A DNA stretch of 64,000 nucleotides from Oricola sp. (GTDB lineage: Bacteria; Pseudomonadota; Alphaproteobacteria; Rhizobiales; Rhizobiaceae): the NCBI RefSeq assembly GCF_022763245.1, contig NZ_JALEGV010000037.1, positions 1 to 64,000 of the forward strand, read 5' to 3'. Positions 37,129 to 47,090 of the stretch are shown piece by piece. The notes beneath the pieces were generated by a model. The model made no database searches, was not told the DNA's origin, and was given only the letters and a program-made list of their open reading frames with translations. A program made the translations under genes and the position numbers. The stretch's first letter is position 1, and every line of letters starts with the position of its first letter.

Positions 37129-37542
37129 ATGTACAGAATCGTTTCCGCAATTTTCGCGTCCGCCGCTGCCGTCTGCGCTTTGACAGCGTCGGCCCAAGCC
37201 GAGCCGGTGGACTATGTCCAGGTTTGCAGCGAAATGGGAGCAGGCTGGGCCAGGATTCCAGGCACTGATCAGTGCGTCGATCTCGCCAGCCAGCCGGACA
37301 TGAAGGCCGCCTACGACAATATCGCGATCTCCAATTCGCTTGAGGATCCCGATCTGCTGCCGGGCGAGAAGTTCGGCGTGCGGATCAACTGGGGAGCGGC
37401 CGGCGAGTCCCATGCTCTTGGCCTGACGGGCTCGGTGGTGCTCAACGAGGCCGCCGGCGGAACCCGCATCACGGCCTCCGGCGGCGTCGGCTTCGCCGGC
37501 GAGGAAGTCGGCGGCCGGGCAGGTCTGCAGTTCAGCTGGTAA
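37129..37542 (+). CDS. Miniature porin-like outer-membrane protein
   Basis: A 137-residue exported protein. After a signal peptide ending AQA, the mature N terminus PVDYVQVCSEMGAGWARIPGTDQCVDL copies the start of Rhizobiales porins (the YVRVC...GxGxxxIPGTxxC block, with its Cys pair). The strand-rich C terminus ends GGRAGLQFSW, an aromatic ending typical of outer-membrane beta barrels. It is far too short for a 16-strand porin, so it may be a small barrel or a decoy relative. An AT-rich leader of about 150 bases precedes it. ATG 37129 is chosen over TTG 37117. Confidence 0.75.
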   Translation: MYRIVSAIFASAAAVCALTASAQAEPVDYVQVCSEMGAGWARIPGTDQCVDLASQPDMKAAYDNIAISNSLEDPDLLPGEKFGVRINWGAAGESHALGLTGSVVLNEAAGGTRITASGGVGFAGEEVGGRAGLQFSW

Positions 37543-37603
37543 CGCGCGGGGAGCGGATGCCCGGGCCAGCCTCGGACGTTCGTATCCCTGACGTGCCGGC
37601 GTG

Positions 37604-37644
37604 ACGCTCGAGGCCGGTTTTTCTCGATGACCGGCCTCGAGCGT
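37604..37644. terminator. 15-bp perfect hairpin between the mini-porin and glyS
   Basis: ACGCTCGAGGCCGGT (37604-37618) is exactly complementary to 37630-37644, with an 11-base loop. The stem is far stronger than needed, and T-runs are weak (TTTT lies inside the loop). It sits 62 bases after the mini-porin stop, so a transcript end or an mRNA-stabilising structure is likely. It could also serve the glyS side. Confidence 0.6.
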
Positions 37645-37709
37645 GCATGCCGATGAGCGGAGGCGCGCAAGCGGGCCCCGCAGCAAAATCCGTGGTGCGC
37701 TTTCACCGG

Positions 37710-37750
37710 CCGTCACGGGGATCGTTCAGACGATCAGCCGTCCGTGACGG
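37710..37750. repeat. Nested inverted repeat downstream of glyS
   Basis: The outer arms CCGTCACGG (37710-37718) and CCGTGACGG (37742-37750) enclose an inner pair GATCGT / ACGATC around TCAG. The total structure is compact and could be a processing or termination signal. No T-run follows. Confidence 0.4.
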
Positions 37751-37914
37751 ATTGCGCAATGGCCGATGACGGCATTTCCCCCCCGACGCATAGAAGCAAT
37801 TCGGAAGTGACCGAATTCGCCGGTGCGACCCTTCGCGCGCTTTTCGCGACTTCACCGAAAGGGGCGCTGAACCCGGCGTCGGCCGAAGGGGAGAAAAGGC
37901 GAGGCGCGGACGCC

Positions 37915-40215
37915 TCAGCCAGCGATCTTCGAAAAATCCGCGAGTTTGCGTGTCGTGGCGCGCAGGGAGGAGAGGAGGCGCAGGCGGTTGGTGCGGATGG
38001 CGGGGTCGTCGGCGTTGACCATGACGGCGTCGAAGAAGGCATCGACGGCCGGGCGCAGTTCCGACAGGACCGTGAAGGCCTCGGGGTATTCTTCCCGTGT
38101 GATGTGGGCGTCGACATGGCCGGCGACGGTGTCGAGCACATTGGCGAGCTCGCGCTCGGCCGATTCGCTCAAAAGCGCCTTGTCGACCGCGCCGTCGAAG
38201 GCGCCTTCGCCGTCCTTCTTCTCTTCCGCCGCCAGGATGTTCAGTGCGCGTTTCGCGCCGGCCAACAGGTTCGCACCGGCATCGGTGTCGAGCATCGCGC
38301 CGAGCGCTTCGACCTTGCGCACGACGATCAGCAGGTCGTCGTCTTCCGGCGACAGGATCGCGTCGATCAGGTCGTGGCGGGCACCGGAATCGCGGAGCCA
38401 GACCTTCAGGCGGTCATGGAAGAAGGAGAGGAGGTCATTCAGAACCCTGCTGCGAACCTCGTCAGAGCGCTCAAATGTTTCGGCGGGTTGTGCGAGATCG
38501 CGCTCAATGACCTGATCCATAAGCGAATCTCCGCCAAGACTCGCTTCGAGTTCTCCTGCAATCTGAAATTCGCGATCGAGGCGAGGATCTCGAATGTGGT
38601 CCGCTACATCCTCTGCCGCGAAATCAAGAGTGGAGTTAATTGATAACCGCACCCCGTTCTCCAACAAGATCCGGATCACCCCCAACGCTGCCCTTCTGAG
38701 CGCATAGGGGTCCTTCGAGCCGGTCGGCTTCTCGTCGATGGCCCAGAAGCCGGTCAGCGTGTCGAGCTTGTCGGCGAGTGCGACGGCGATGGCGACCGGA
38801 TCGGTCGGCACATCGTCGGTCGGGCCGAGCGGCTTGTAATGGTCCTCGACGGCGGTCGCGACGGCGACGTCTTCGCCCTGCAACTCGGCATAGATGCGGC
38901 CCATCGCCCCCTGCACCTCGGGAAACTCGCCGACCACCTCGGTCGTCAGGTCGGCCTTGGCGAGGACTGCGGCACGGCGGGCGTCGGCCGGTTTCGCGCC
39001 GACCTTCGGCGCCAGCTCCTCCGCCAGCTTGGCAATACGTTCCACGCGCTCGCCCTGAGTGCCGAGCTTGGCGTGGAAGGTGACGTTCAGCCGGTCGAGC
39101 TTGGCCATGCGCTGGTCGAGCGGCTTTGTCAGGTCGAGGCCGAATTTCTCAGCCGAGGCCTCCAACTCGCCGAGGTCGGGCAGGTCGGCCTGGTCAGTCT
39201 TCCAGAAATGCAGCGCGTCCGCCAGCCGCGCGCGCACCACCTTGCCGTTGCCGTGCACGATCTCCTTACCGCCGTCCTTCGCCTCGATATTGGCGACGAG
39301 GATGAAGCGGTTGGTCAGCTGGCGCGTTTCGGGATCGCGGCAGACGAAGCATTTCTGGTTGGTCTTGATGGTCAGCCGCACCACCTCGTCGGGGATTTCG
39401 AGGTAATCGGCCTCGAATTCGCCCATCAGCGCGACCGGCCATTCGACGAGGCCGGAGACCTCCTCCAGCAGGCCCTCGTCCTCGACCAGTTCCACGCCCT
39501 GCGCGAAGGCGAGGTTGCGCGCGTCGGTGGCGATGATGTCCTTGCGGCGCTCCGCGTCGAGCACGACCTTCGCCGCCTCCAGCTTGGCAACATAGTCGTC
39601 GAAGCGGCGCACCGTGATCGGCTCGGGCGCGTGGAAGCGGTGGCCGCGCGTCACGTTGCCGGAAACAATGCCGTCCACCTCGAAGGCGATGACCTTCGTC
39701 TCCTCGGTTTCGGGGCCGAAGGTGCACAGGATCGATTGCAGCGGCCGCACCCAACGCAGCGAGCCGGGCTCGCGCGAGGCCTTGCCCCAGCGCATGGATT
39801 TCGGCCACGGGAACGAGCGCACGATGCCGGGCATCGCCTCGGCGATGATCTCCTCGGCGTCGCGGCCGGGCTTGTTGATCACGGCGACGTAGAAATCGCC
39901 CTTCTTGGGGTCGGAGCGCAGTTCCGCCTCGTCGATGGAGGCGAGGCCCGCGCCGCGCAGGAAGCCGGCGATCGCCTTTTCCGGGGCGTCGGCGCGGGGG
40001 CCCTTGCGCTCCTCGGAGATGTCGGCAGAGCGGGCGGTCAGGCCGCGCAGGTCGAGCGTCAGCCGGCGCGGCGTCCAGTATTCGCGGGCGCCCTCATAGG
40101 TCAGGCCCGCATCCACCAGCGCGTCGGTGACGGCCTTCTTCAGGTCGCCCGCCGCCTTGCGCTGCATGCGGGCGGGGATTTCTTCGCAGAAGAGTTCGAG
40201 CAGGAGGTCAGGCAT
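37915..40215 (-). CDS. glyS: Glycyl-tRNA synthetase beta subunit
   Basis: A 766-residue beta subunit of the bacterial alpha2beta2 enzyme, needed for tRNA(Gly) recognition. It begins [18 protein letters not shown], has [12 protein letters not shown] and [14 protein letters not shown] in the body, [14 protein letters not shown] near the HD-like region, and ends in the anticodon-binding [26 protein letters not shown] 40215 is chosen for the conserved MPDLLLE start. Its partner glyQ is almost 14 kb away in the same orientation, which is unusual. Confidence 0.97.
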   Translation of the reverse strand: MPDLLLELFCEEIPARMQRKAAGDLKKAVTDALVDAGLTYEGAREYWTPRRLTLDLRGLTARSADISEERKGPRADAPEKAIAGFLRGAGLASIDEAELRSDPKKGDFYVAVINKPGRDAEEIIAEAMPGIVRSFPWPKSMRWGKASREPGSLRWVRPLQSILCTFGPETEETKVIAFEVDGIVSGNVTRGHRFHAPEPITVRRFDDYVAKLEAAKVVLDAERRKDIIATDARNLAFAQGVELVEDEGLLEEVSGLVEWPVALMGEFEADYLEIPDEVVRLTIKTNQKCFVCRDPETRQLTNRFILVANIEAKDGGKEIVHGNGKVVRARLADALHFWKTDQADLPDLGELEASAEKFGLDLTKPLDQRMAKLDRLNVTFHAKLGTQGERVERIAKLAEELAPKVGAKPADARRAAVLAKADLTTEVVGEFPEVQGAMGRIYAELQGEDVAVATAVEDHYKPLGPTDDVPTDPVAIAVALADKLDTLTGFWAIDEKPTGSKDPYALRRAALGVIRILLENGVRLSINSTLDFAAEDVADHIRDPRLDREFQIAGELEASLGGDSLMDQVIERDLAQPAETFERSDEVRSRVLNDLLSFFHDRLKVWLRDSGARHDLIDAILSPEDDDLLIVVRKVEALGAMLDTDAGANLLAGAKRALNILAAEEKKDGEGAFDGAVDKALLSESAERELANVLDTVAGHVDAHITREEYPEAFTVLSELRPAVDAFFDAVMVNADDPAIRTNRLRLLSSLRATTRKLADFSKIAG

Positions 40216-40308
40216 GGGAGGTCCGGTGCGGTCCGAGAGGTACAGTCTTGTCGCGGGGCGAATAGCAAGCCGGGGCGGTTCTGTCATCCCGCTTGCCGGC
40301 AAAAGCGG

Positions 40309-42249
40309 CTACCAGCCGCCGCCGCCACCCCCGCCGCCGCCACCGCCGGAAAAGCCGCCGCCGCCCGAAAAGCCTGACGAGGAGGATTTCGGCTTCGGCA
40401 GGGAGGCCGTGAAGCTGTTCGACATGGAGCCGGCGAGATTGCCCATCGTGTCGCCGATCCGATCGACGTCGATGCCGCGGCCGCGATACCAGCCGGGCCC
40501 GTGATAGGCGACGGCTGCCGCCGCGCCTGCCGCAACGGCGGTGGCGAGCCAGGCCTGGAAGGCCTTCGACCACTGCTTTTCCACGCCGAGCGCGACCGCA
40601 TAGGGCAGCAGCGTCTCGAAATGCTGTGGCGACATCTGCGGCGCGCCGGCCATGTTCATCCGGTCCTTCTCGGCCACGGTCAGGTAGCGCTTCAGCCCTT
40701 CGATCTCGTCGGTCCGCTGGCGGCCGAGCCTCGTCGGCGCGCCCATCAGGAAGAAGAACAGCACGTTGACCATGGCGAGCGTGACCAGGGCGCCGATCAC
40801 CATCGGGTCGCCGGTCATGTCGCGGACGCTCGTCCCGGCCAAGATGCCGGAATTGACCAGGATCGCGCCGAAGACGAAGAATGAGAAGACGAGCTGCAGC
40901 TTGCCGGCAAAGCCGTTGCGCAGCTGCTTGGCGATCGTGATCGAGATGATCGTGACGATGCCGCCGAAGACGGTCGCGAAGACGATCAGGCCGATCGTGT
41001 CGTCGCTCAGATTGCCGAGCGCCAGGGTCGCGATCGCCGTGACGGCAGACACGAAGACGCCCGGAATGATCCAGCCCATATTGGCCTTGTAGAAAACCGA
41101 GCGGTGCTCGCGCTCCATCGCGCTGCTGAAATTCGAGGCGAGCGACTTCACCTTGGTGCCGTTCGCCTTGTGAACGATCAGCGCCCCGCCATAGCTGGCG
41201 ATCTTGTTCAGGAGCGCTGCTTCGCCGACGGGGAATTTCTCGCCGGTCAGCGGCTTGTCGGTGCGCTTGATGGTGATGGTGTCGCCGATGTCGCCAAGCT
41301 CAAGGTAGCCTTTCACGGCAAGGTTGATCGCCGCCGCCGAGATCGCCGGGAAGCCCTTGCGCTTAAGGCCCTTGTTCCAGATGTAATGCGTCAGCGCCGG
41401 CGAGACGCCCTTCGGCAGGTCCCAGCGCGGCACCATCACCCCGGCCGGCGGATCGCGGCCGACGCGCATCCAGGCGAAGAAATAGTAGAGCGTCACTAGC
41501 GTGACGCCGCCGACGGCGATCAGCGTGGCGATGTTGTCGCGAAGATACCAGGCGAATTTCTGCTCGTCCGACGGTTCGGCGATGACACCCTTCTGGAAGG
41601 CCACGGCCACGGTCAGTCCCTCGCGCGGTCCGAGCGCACGCGTCGTCTCGAAGGTGACGACATTGCCGCCCTGCGACAGGGTGGCGGTCGCGTTCTGCGC
41701 CTGCGATCCGTAACCGCCGGTATAGGCGACCGTGTCCTGCGCCGATCCGCCGTCCGGGAGGTCGATCACGGCAATCGCCTTGCGTATCGGGAAGATCCAC
41801 TCCGTGCCGGTCGCGTTCCAGTAGACCTCGTCGTGATCGTCGAAAAAGCGGACCTGCCGGTCGGTGCGGTAGGTGAGTTGGTAGGAATAGACGCCCGGCG
41901 ACAAGAACACGTCCTCCTTGCCGAGATAGACGCGCACCATGCTCTCGTTGCTGACGACGCGCGTCGTCTCCGGCCGGCCGTCGCGGGTCGCCGAGATCAG
42001 TTCGAAGCCGGCGCGGGCGGTGTTGCCGTTCTCGTCTTCGAACAGCACCGGGAAGTCGCGAAAGATGCCGCGGCGGATGTCGCGGCCCTCGGCGTTGACC
42101 CGGATCGTCTCGGTCACGAGATAGTCGCCATTCGCCCGCACGTCGACGTCGGAGCGAAACAGCAGGATTTCCTCGGCCGCAAGTGACGAGGCCGCCGAGG
42201 CGGCCAGCAGCAGGCAAGCGAGCAGGAAGGCAGGGATGCCGCGCAGCAT
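40309..42249 (-). CDS. DUF2207 membrane protein
   Basis: A 646-residue protein with a signal peptide ending SLA and an exported DUF2207 domain ([23 protein letters not shown], residues about 33-55, through the GTEWIFPI region). A membrane helix near 243 is followed by cytoplasmic regions and further helices near 390-500. The end is a Ser/Gly-rich tail finishing [12 protein letters not shown]. Such proteins often pair with LemA, as here, where lemA lies 15 bases upstream on the same strand. The role is unknown but probably in the envelope. Confidence 0.9.
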   Translation of the reverse strand: MLRGIPAFLLACLLLAASAASSLAAEEILLFRSDVDVRANGDYLVTETIRVNAEGRDIRRGIFRDFPVLFEDENGNTARAGFELISATRDGRPETTRVVSNESMVRVYLGKEDVFLSPGVYSYQLTYRTDRQVRFFDDHDEVYWNATGTEWIFPIRKAIAVIDLPDGGSAQDTVAYTGGYGSQAQNATATLSQGGNVVTFETTRALGPREGLTVAVAFQKGVIAEPSDEQKFAWYLRDNIATLIAVGGVTLVTLYYFFAWMRVGRDPPAGVMVPRWDLPKGVSPALTHYIWNKGLKRKGFPAISAAAINLAVKGYLELGDIGDTITIKRTDKPLTGEKFPVGEAALLNKIASYGGALIVHKANGTKVKSLASNFSSAMEREHRSVFYKANMGWIIPGVFVSAVTAIATLALGNLSDDTIGLIVFATVFGGIVTIISITIAKQLRNGFAGKLQLVFSFFVFGAILVNSGILAGTSVRDMTGDPMVIGALVTLAMVNVLFFFLMGAPTRLGRQRTDEIEGLKRYLTVAEKDRMNMAGAPQMSPQHFETLLPYAVALGVEKQWSKAFQAWLATAVAAGAAAAVAYHGPGWYRGRGIDVDRIGDTMGNLAGSMSNSFTASLPKPKSSSSGFSGGGGFSGGGGGGGGGGGW

Positions 42250-42264
42250 GGAACGCTCAGTCCG

Positions 42265-42828
42265 TCAGGAGAACTTCACCTCGGGTCGCTCGCGGTCCGA
42301 CGGATCCTCCAGTTCGAAGTAGTCCGCCCGCACGAAGCCGAAGCTGTTGGCGATCACGTTGGAGGGGAAGCTCTCCACCTTGACGTTCAGTTCGCGCGCC
42401 GAGCCGTTGTAATAGCGTCGCGCCATCTGGATCTCGCTTTCCAGCGTTTCCAGCGTGCCCTGCAGGTCGCGGAAATTCTCGTTCGCCTTCAGGTCCGGAT
42501 AGGCCTCGGCGACCGCCATCAGCCGGCCGAGCGCCTGACTGAGCATGCCTTCCGCCGCCGCGCGGCCGGCAATGTCGCCGGCGGGCACCGACTGCGCACG
42601 CGTGCGCATCTCGGTCACCTTTTCCAGGGTTTCCTGCTCGTGGCCGGCATAGCCCTTCACCGTCTCGACGATGTTGGGGATCAGGTCGGCGCGGCGCTTC
42701 AACTGGACGTCGATGCCGCTCCATGCCTCCTGCACCATCTGGCGCACTCGCACCAGGCCGTTATAGGTGACGATGGCATAGCCCGCCACGGCGATGACGA
42801 TGATCAGGATGATCAGGGTTGAGCTCAT
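42265..42828 (-). CDS. lemA: LemA family protein
   Basis: A 187-residue membrane-anchored helical protein. One N-terminal membrane helix (LIILIIVIAVAGYAIVTYNGLV) precedes the LemA core RQMVQEAWSGIDVQLKRRADLIPNIVETVKGYAGHE, and ARRYYNGSARELN and SNVIANSFGF complete the signature. Its function is not established. It is cotranscribed with the DUF2207 gene, a common pairing, and upstream of glyS. Confidence 0.95.
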   Translation of the reverse strand: MSSTLIILIIVIAVAGYAIVTYNGLVRVRQMVQEAWSGIDVQLKRRADLIPNIVETVKGYAGHEQETLEKVTEMRTRAQSVPAGDIAGRAAAEGMLSQALGRLMAVAEAYPDLKANENFRDLQGTLETLESEIQMARRYYNGSARELNVKVESFPSNVIANSFGFVRADYFELEDPSDRERPEVKFS

Positions 42829-42951
42829 TTCGGGTCTCCGGATTCGCGCGCTGACGGAAGGTTAGCCGAACAATGTGAACGAATGAAGCGTCACGCCGGC
42901 ATCAACGTCAATCAGTGGTGAACGCTGTCCATCCTGTCCGCCTGCTGGCGC

Positions 42952-43332
42952 CTACATCTGCGCGGGCGTCATCCAGCCGCAGGCCGAGCCGCTGGGCGAC
43001 TGCACGATGGCGACGCGGCCCGTGCCGGGCACGTCGAACGGTTCGCGCAGGATCAGCGCGCCGACGTCCCTGGCCTTTTCCACCAGCGCATCGACGTCTT
43101 CGACCGCGAAATAGGTGAACCAGTGTTCCGGCACGGCGGCGAACATCGGATTGTCCATGGTGAAGATGCCGGCGACCGTCTCGCCGTCAGCGTTGCACAG
43201 ATAGTAGGTCACGCCGCCGCCCATCGGCACGGCGTCGAAGGTCCAGCCCATCGTGTCGCCGTAAAACGCCATCGCCCGGTCGGCGTCGTGGGTGTTCAGT
43301 TCGGTCCAGTGGACCGTGCCGTGTGCGGTCAT
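42952..43332 (-). CDS. VOC (glyoxalase/bleomycin resistance) family protein
   Basis: A 126-residue vicinal-oxygen-chelate protein. GTVHWTELNTHDADRAMAFYGDTMGWTF starts the first beta-alpha-beta unit, and HWFTYFAVEDVDALVEKARDVGALI the second. FDVPGTGRVAIVQSPSGSACGWM ends the fold. A metal site could use His 6 and a later Glu, but the substrate is unknown. A GGAGGAAAT ribosome site precedes the ATG. It stands alone between lemA and the divergent 2H protein. Confidence 0.88.
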   Translation of the reverse strand: MTAHGTVHWTELNTHDADRAMAFYGDTMGWTFDAVPMGGGVTYYLCNADGETVAGIFTMDNPMFAAVPEHWFTYFAVEDVDALVEKARDVGALILREPFDVPGTGRVAIVQSPSGSACGWMTPAQM

Positions 43333-43506
43333 GAAAATTTCCTCCGATGGTTGTGTCGCAGGCTAGCAGATCGCCGCGCCGGACACGAATGACAATTTGG
43401 TTCGGGTGGCTCCGTAAGGGGTGAGCTGACGCTTCGCCGGACCAGACGCGAAAAAATCATTGAAACGTCACACCAGTGGCGGGGCTTCGGGATTAGGGAC
43501 GCAAAC

Positions 43507-44274
43507 ATGCAACGCGACGGAGACACGATGCCCCGCCCCGAGATGTTCGAGCTGGAGGCCTTTGCCGCTTCCAACAATCCGCAACCGAATCGCTTCGTCG
43601 GTGTCCGGCTGAGCCGTGACGGCGTGTTCCTGCCCGAGGCGGGAAACACTGTAGTCTGCCACGTCGTGCCGGGTTCGAAGACGCAGGCCGCGCTGGCCGA
43701 GCTGCGCGAGCGGTTGCGCGGCCTGCCCTGGGGCCATCGCTTCGCCTTCACCGATCTGGAGAGCCTGCACATGACGCTCTTCCAGGGCGTGATCGAGACC
43801 CAGCGCGAGCCGCAATACTGGCCGCACGACCTGGCGGTGGACACGCCGATTGGCACCGTGACCGACTATTTCGCCGACAGGCTGGAGGATTTTTCGGGGC
43901 CGGGGCCGTTCGCCATGCGTATCGCCGAGGTGACGCCGCTCGGCCTGATGCTCACCGGTGCGACCGATGCTGACGAGGCGACCGCGCGTGCCTGGCGTGA
44001 CGGCCTTGTCGGGCCTTTCGGCCACCGCACGCCCGGACATGACGCCTACACCTTCCACGTCACGCTGGCTTATGTCATCGACTGGCTGCCCGACGCGATG
44101 CTGCCCGATTACCGGCAAACGCTGGCCGAATTGACCGAGGAGTTCCAGCGCCGCATCCCGGTGCTGGAACTGGGCCCGCCCGCCTTTTGCACATTCTCCG
44201 ACATGAACAGCTTTCCGCCGGTGATGACGCTGCCGGGATCGGGGCTCGCGCCGGTCTACGCCGCGCGGCGATAG
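43507..44274 (+). CDS. 2H phosphoesterase-like protein (DUF1868)
   Basis: A 255-residue soluble protein with two H-x-T motifs, HMTLFQG in the middle and HVTLAYV later, the hallmark of 2H (LigT/CPDase) phosphoesterases. NRFVGVRLSRDGVFLPEAGNTVVCHV fits DUF1868. Such enzymes act on cyclic phosphodiesters of RNA ends or nucleotides. ATG 43507 has AGGGA upstream; ATG 43528, after GGAGA, is an equally good start. It converges on the ABC transporter operon. Confidence 0.85.
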   Translation: MQRDGDTMPRPEMFELEAFAASNNPQPNRFVGVRLSRDGVFLPEAGNTVVCHVVPGSKTQAALAELRERLRGLPWGHRFAFTDLESLHMTLFQGVIETQREPQYWPHDLAVDTPIGTVTDYFADRLEDFSGPGPFAMRIAEVTPLGLMLTGATDADEATARAWRDGLVGPFGHRTPGHDAYTFHVTLAYVIDWLPDAMLPDYRQTLAELTEEFQRRIPVLELGPPAFCTFSDMNSFPPVMTLPGSGLAPVYAARR

Positions 44275-44295
44275 GAGGGCGAGGCGCGTCGCGAC

Positions 44296-45351
44296 TCAGG
44301 CGTCCTGCAGGGGGATCAGTTCCTCCGGACGCCAGCCGATGCGCGTGGCGTGCCGGCCGGTTTCGGTGCGGTCGGAATCGGTGAGCGCGATGATCTCGAT
44401 GTCGCCCACCTTGATCAGCGACCGGGTCTGGCCGCCAAGATAGTTCTGCGTCTCGATGGAGCCCTCCACCGTGGCCATTGTCTCGTCGGGGCTGAAGACG
44501 ACGGCTTCCTTGCGCAGCATGAATTTGCGTTTTCCGGCCGTCAGGTCGGACGCGTGGGCGAGCGGAACTTGGGTGCCGTCGGCAAACGTGCCGTGCCAGG
44601 TCTCGCCCGATCCCTGAACGTCGAGTTCGATGATGTTGGCGCCGCCCAGGAAGTCGGCGGCGAAGACGGTGCGCGGGCGGCTGTATATGTCCTCGGGGCT
44701 TCCCGCCTGCTCGATGCGGCCGCGATTCATCAGGATGACGCGGTCGGCGAGGCCGAGCGCTTCCGACTGGTCATGCGTCACGAAGATCGTGGTCAGGCCC
44801 AGGCTTTCATGCAGCCGCTTCAGTTCCACCTGCATGTCCTCGCGCAGGCGCGCGTCGAGGTTGGACAGCGGTTCGTCGAGCAGCAGCAGGTCGGGTTCGG
44901 CGACGATCGAGCGCGCCAGCGCCACGCGCTGCTGCTGGCCGCCGGAAAGCTGGCGCGGGAAGCGATCGGCGAGATGGTCGAGCTTGACGAGGGCGAGCGC
45001 CTCCAGCGCCTTCGCGCGCTGCGTCTCGCGATCGCCGCCGCCGCGCATGCGCAGCGGAAACCGCACATTCTCGATGACGGTCATGTGCGGCAGAAGCGCG
45101 TAGCTTTGGAACATCAGGGCGATGTTGCGGTGTTCGGGCGCCAGCCCGGTCACCGACCGGCCGGCGATGTGCAGGTCGCCGCCATTGGGCCGCTCCAGCC
45201 CGGCGATGATGCGCAGCAGCGTGGACTTGCCGCAGCCGCTGGGGCCGAGCAGGGCGATGAACTCGCCCTTGGCGACGTCGAGGTCGAACTTGTCGAGCAC
45301 CACGAGGTCGCCGAAGCGTTTCACCACTGATTGGACGGACAATTGGGACAT
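44296..45351 (-). CDS. Spermidine/putrescine-type ABC transporter ATPase
   Basis: A 351-residue ATPase with Walker A GPSGCGKST, the signature LSGGQQQR, Walker B LLLLDEPLSNLD, and a His switch (TIFVTHDQSE). A C-terminal TOBE regulatory domain follows. It drives the importer made by the two permeases and the binding protein upstream. The gene order is binding protein - permease - permease - ATPase, all on the minus strand. Confidence 0.95.
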   Translation of the reverse strand: MSQLSVQSVVKRFGDLVVLDKFDLDVAKGEFIALLGPSGCGKSTLLRIIAGLERPNGGDLHIAGRSVTGLAPEHRNIALMFQSYALLPHMTVIENVRFPLRMRGGGDRETQRAKALEALALVKLDHLADRFPRQLSGGQQQRVALARSIVAEPDLLLLDEPLSNLDARLREDMQVELKRLHESLGLTTIFVTHDQSEALGLADRVILMNRGRIEQAGSPEDIYSRPRTVFAADFLGGANIIELDVQGSGETWHGTFADGTQVPLAHASDLTAGKRKFMLRKEAVVFSPDETMATVEGSIETQNYLGGQTRSLIKVGDIEIIALTDSDRTETGRHATRIGWRPEELIPLQDA

Positions 45352-45358
45352 GGGACTC

Positions 45359-46156
45359 TCAGGCGATTCTGGACAGGCCGAAGACGCGGTTGAGCAGCAC
45401 GACCAGAAGCATGGTCATGGCGATCATGACCGTGGACACGGCTGCGACCGACGGGTCGGGGCTGAATTCGAGCGTGGAATAAATGCGCATCGGCAGGGTT
45501 TCGACGCCCGGCGCGCGCATGAACAGCGCGATGACGGCGTCGTCGAAGGAGATGTTGAAGGCGAAGAAGGCGCCCGCCGCCATGCCGGTGCGGCACTGGG
45601 GCAGGATGACGAGCAGGTAGCGCTGCCACCAGCGCGCGCCCATGACCCGGGCCGCCTCGTCGAGATTGGGGTCGATGTCGGCGAGATTGGCCGACACGGT
45701 GCGGATCACATAGGGCATCGTGATCACGGTATGGCCGATCACCAGGCCGAGGAAGGACGGGCCGGCGGCGTAGCGGCTGAAGACGATGAGCAGGCCGATC
45801 GCGAAGATCAGAGACGGCAGGATCAGCGGCGACAGGAACACCGAGGCGATCGCGGCGCGGCCGGCAAAGCGGAAGCGCGTCAGTGCGATGGCAGCCGGCG
45901 TGCCGAGGGCAAGCGCCAGCACCACCGTTCCCAGCGCCAGTTTCAGGCTCGTCCAGCCGGCGTTGAGATAGGCGTCGGACCCCAGGATCTCGCCATACCA
46001 GCGCAGCGAAAGCCCCGGCGGCGGAAACACCAGGAATTCGCTGCTCGACAGCGAACTGGCGATGACGACGAGCAGCGGCACGAGCATGAAGAGGCCGACC
46101 GCGACGAGGAAGAAGGCCGTGGCGCCGAGCACCCAGCGAGGCGTTGCGCCGATCAT
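45359..46156 (-). CDS. ABC transporter permease (PotC-like)
   Basis: A 265-residue inner-membrane permease with six helices and the EAA loop EAARVMGARWWQRYLLVILPQCRTG, which docks on the ATPase. Its stop is seven bases before the ATPase start, and its start overlaps the preceding permease stop in ATGA. It is the second permease of the importer. Confidence 0.93.
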   Translation of the reverse strand: MIGATPRWVLGATAFFLVAVGLFMLVPLLVVIASSLSSSEFLVFPPPGLSLRWYGEILGSDAYLNAGWTSLKLALGTVVLALALGTPAAIALTRFRFAGRAAIASVFLSPLILPSLIFAIGLLIVFSRYAAGPSFLGLVIGHTVITMPYVIRTVSANLADIDPNLDEAARVMGARWWQRYLLVILPQCRTGMAAGAFFAFNISFDDAVIALFMRAPGVETLPMRIYSTLEFSPDPSVAAVSTVMIAMTMLLVVLLNRVFGLSRIA

Positions 46157-47007
46157 GTGCGCCCCCCGACCCGGGAGGTGATGACCATGTAGGGCACGAT
46201 GAGCATCAGCGTGATGACGAGCAGGATCACCGACAGCGCGGCGCCGAAGCCCCAGTCGAAGGAGCCGGTCATCTGCTGGTAGATGCTGCCCGCCATGACC
46301 TGCAGGCGCACTCCGCCGACGAGCGACGGCGTGATGAAGGAGCTGATCGACAGCGCGAAGACCAGCAGCGAACCGGAGGCGAGGCCGGGCACGGAAAGGG
46401 GCAATGTCACGTGATAGATGCTGCCGAAGAAGCCGGCGCCCATGGTTCGCGACGCTTCCTCGAGCGAGGCGGGGATCTGGCCGATGCTGCCGAGTGTCGT
46501 CAACACGAGGAAGGGCAGGAGCACCTGCACCATCGCCAGCACGACGCCGGTCTCGGTGTGCATCAGCGACATGCTCCGCTCGATCAGGCCGAGTTGTTGC
46601 AGGGTCCAGCTCAACACGCCGCCGGGCCCCAGAATGACGAGCCAGCCGAAGGTGCGGATGACGACGCTGGTCATCAGCGGCAGGATGATCAGCACGATGA
46701 GGATCGTGCGCAGCGTGGGGCCGGCGCGCGACATGACAACGGCGAGCGGAAAGCCGATCAAGAGGCAGAGCGCGGTGATGATGAGCGCGAGCCTGAAGGT
46801 GCGCAGCGCCACGCCGGCGTAGAAGTCGTCGACGACGACCTTGGCGTAATGCTCGAGCGTGAAGCGGCCGGCCTCGGCGCCGACGGTCAGGAAGCTCTGC
46901 GCGAGAAGCTGGATCGCGGGAAAGAAGAAGGCCAGCAGGAGGAAAAGCAGGCCCGGAGACAACAGGAGCGCGGGCTCGCGGCTCAGTCTCATGGTTCCTG
47001 TCGACAT
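46153..47007 (-). CDS. ABC transporter permease (PotB-like)
   Basis: A 284-residue inner-membrane permease with six helices and an EAA loop (EASRTMGAGFFGSIYHVTLPLSVPG). It overlaps the next permease by four bases. Two starts are possible: ATG 47007 after AAGGA and ATG 46992 (MRLSREP) after AGGAACC. The substrate class, polyamine or a related small organic ion, is inferred from the family only. Confidence 0.92.
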   Translation of the reverse strand: MSTGTMRLSREPALLLSPGLLFLLLAFFFPAIQLLAQSFLTVGAEAGRFTLEHYAKVVVDDFYAGVALRTFRLALIITALCLLIGFPLAVVMSRAGPTLRTILIVLIILPLMTSVVIRTFGWLVILGPGGVLSWTLQQLGLIERSMSLMHTETGVVLAMVQVLLPFLVLTTLGSIGQIPASLEEASRTMGAGFFGSIYHVTLPLSVPGLASGSLLVFALSISSFITPSLVGGVRLQVMAGSIYQQMTGSFDWGFGAALSVILLVITLMLIVPYMVITSRVGGRT

Positions 47008-47090
47008 TCGTCAGTCCTTGCAGCCGCGACCGAAGGGCGTCGCGGGGAGAAAAAGGGGGAGCCGGCGGGCGGCTCCCCGAAGTGCATGGC

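Larger units (their letters stand above)
37543..37914. other. 372-bp intergenic region with two hairpins
   Basis: No convincing gene is seen between the mini-porin and the end of glyS. It contains the long hairpin at 37604-37644 and the weaker nested one at 37710-37750, both annotated separately. Short open frames here lack ribosome sites. Confidence 0.6.
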
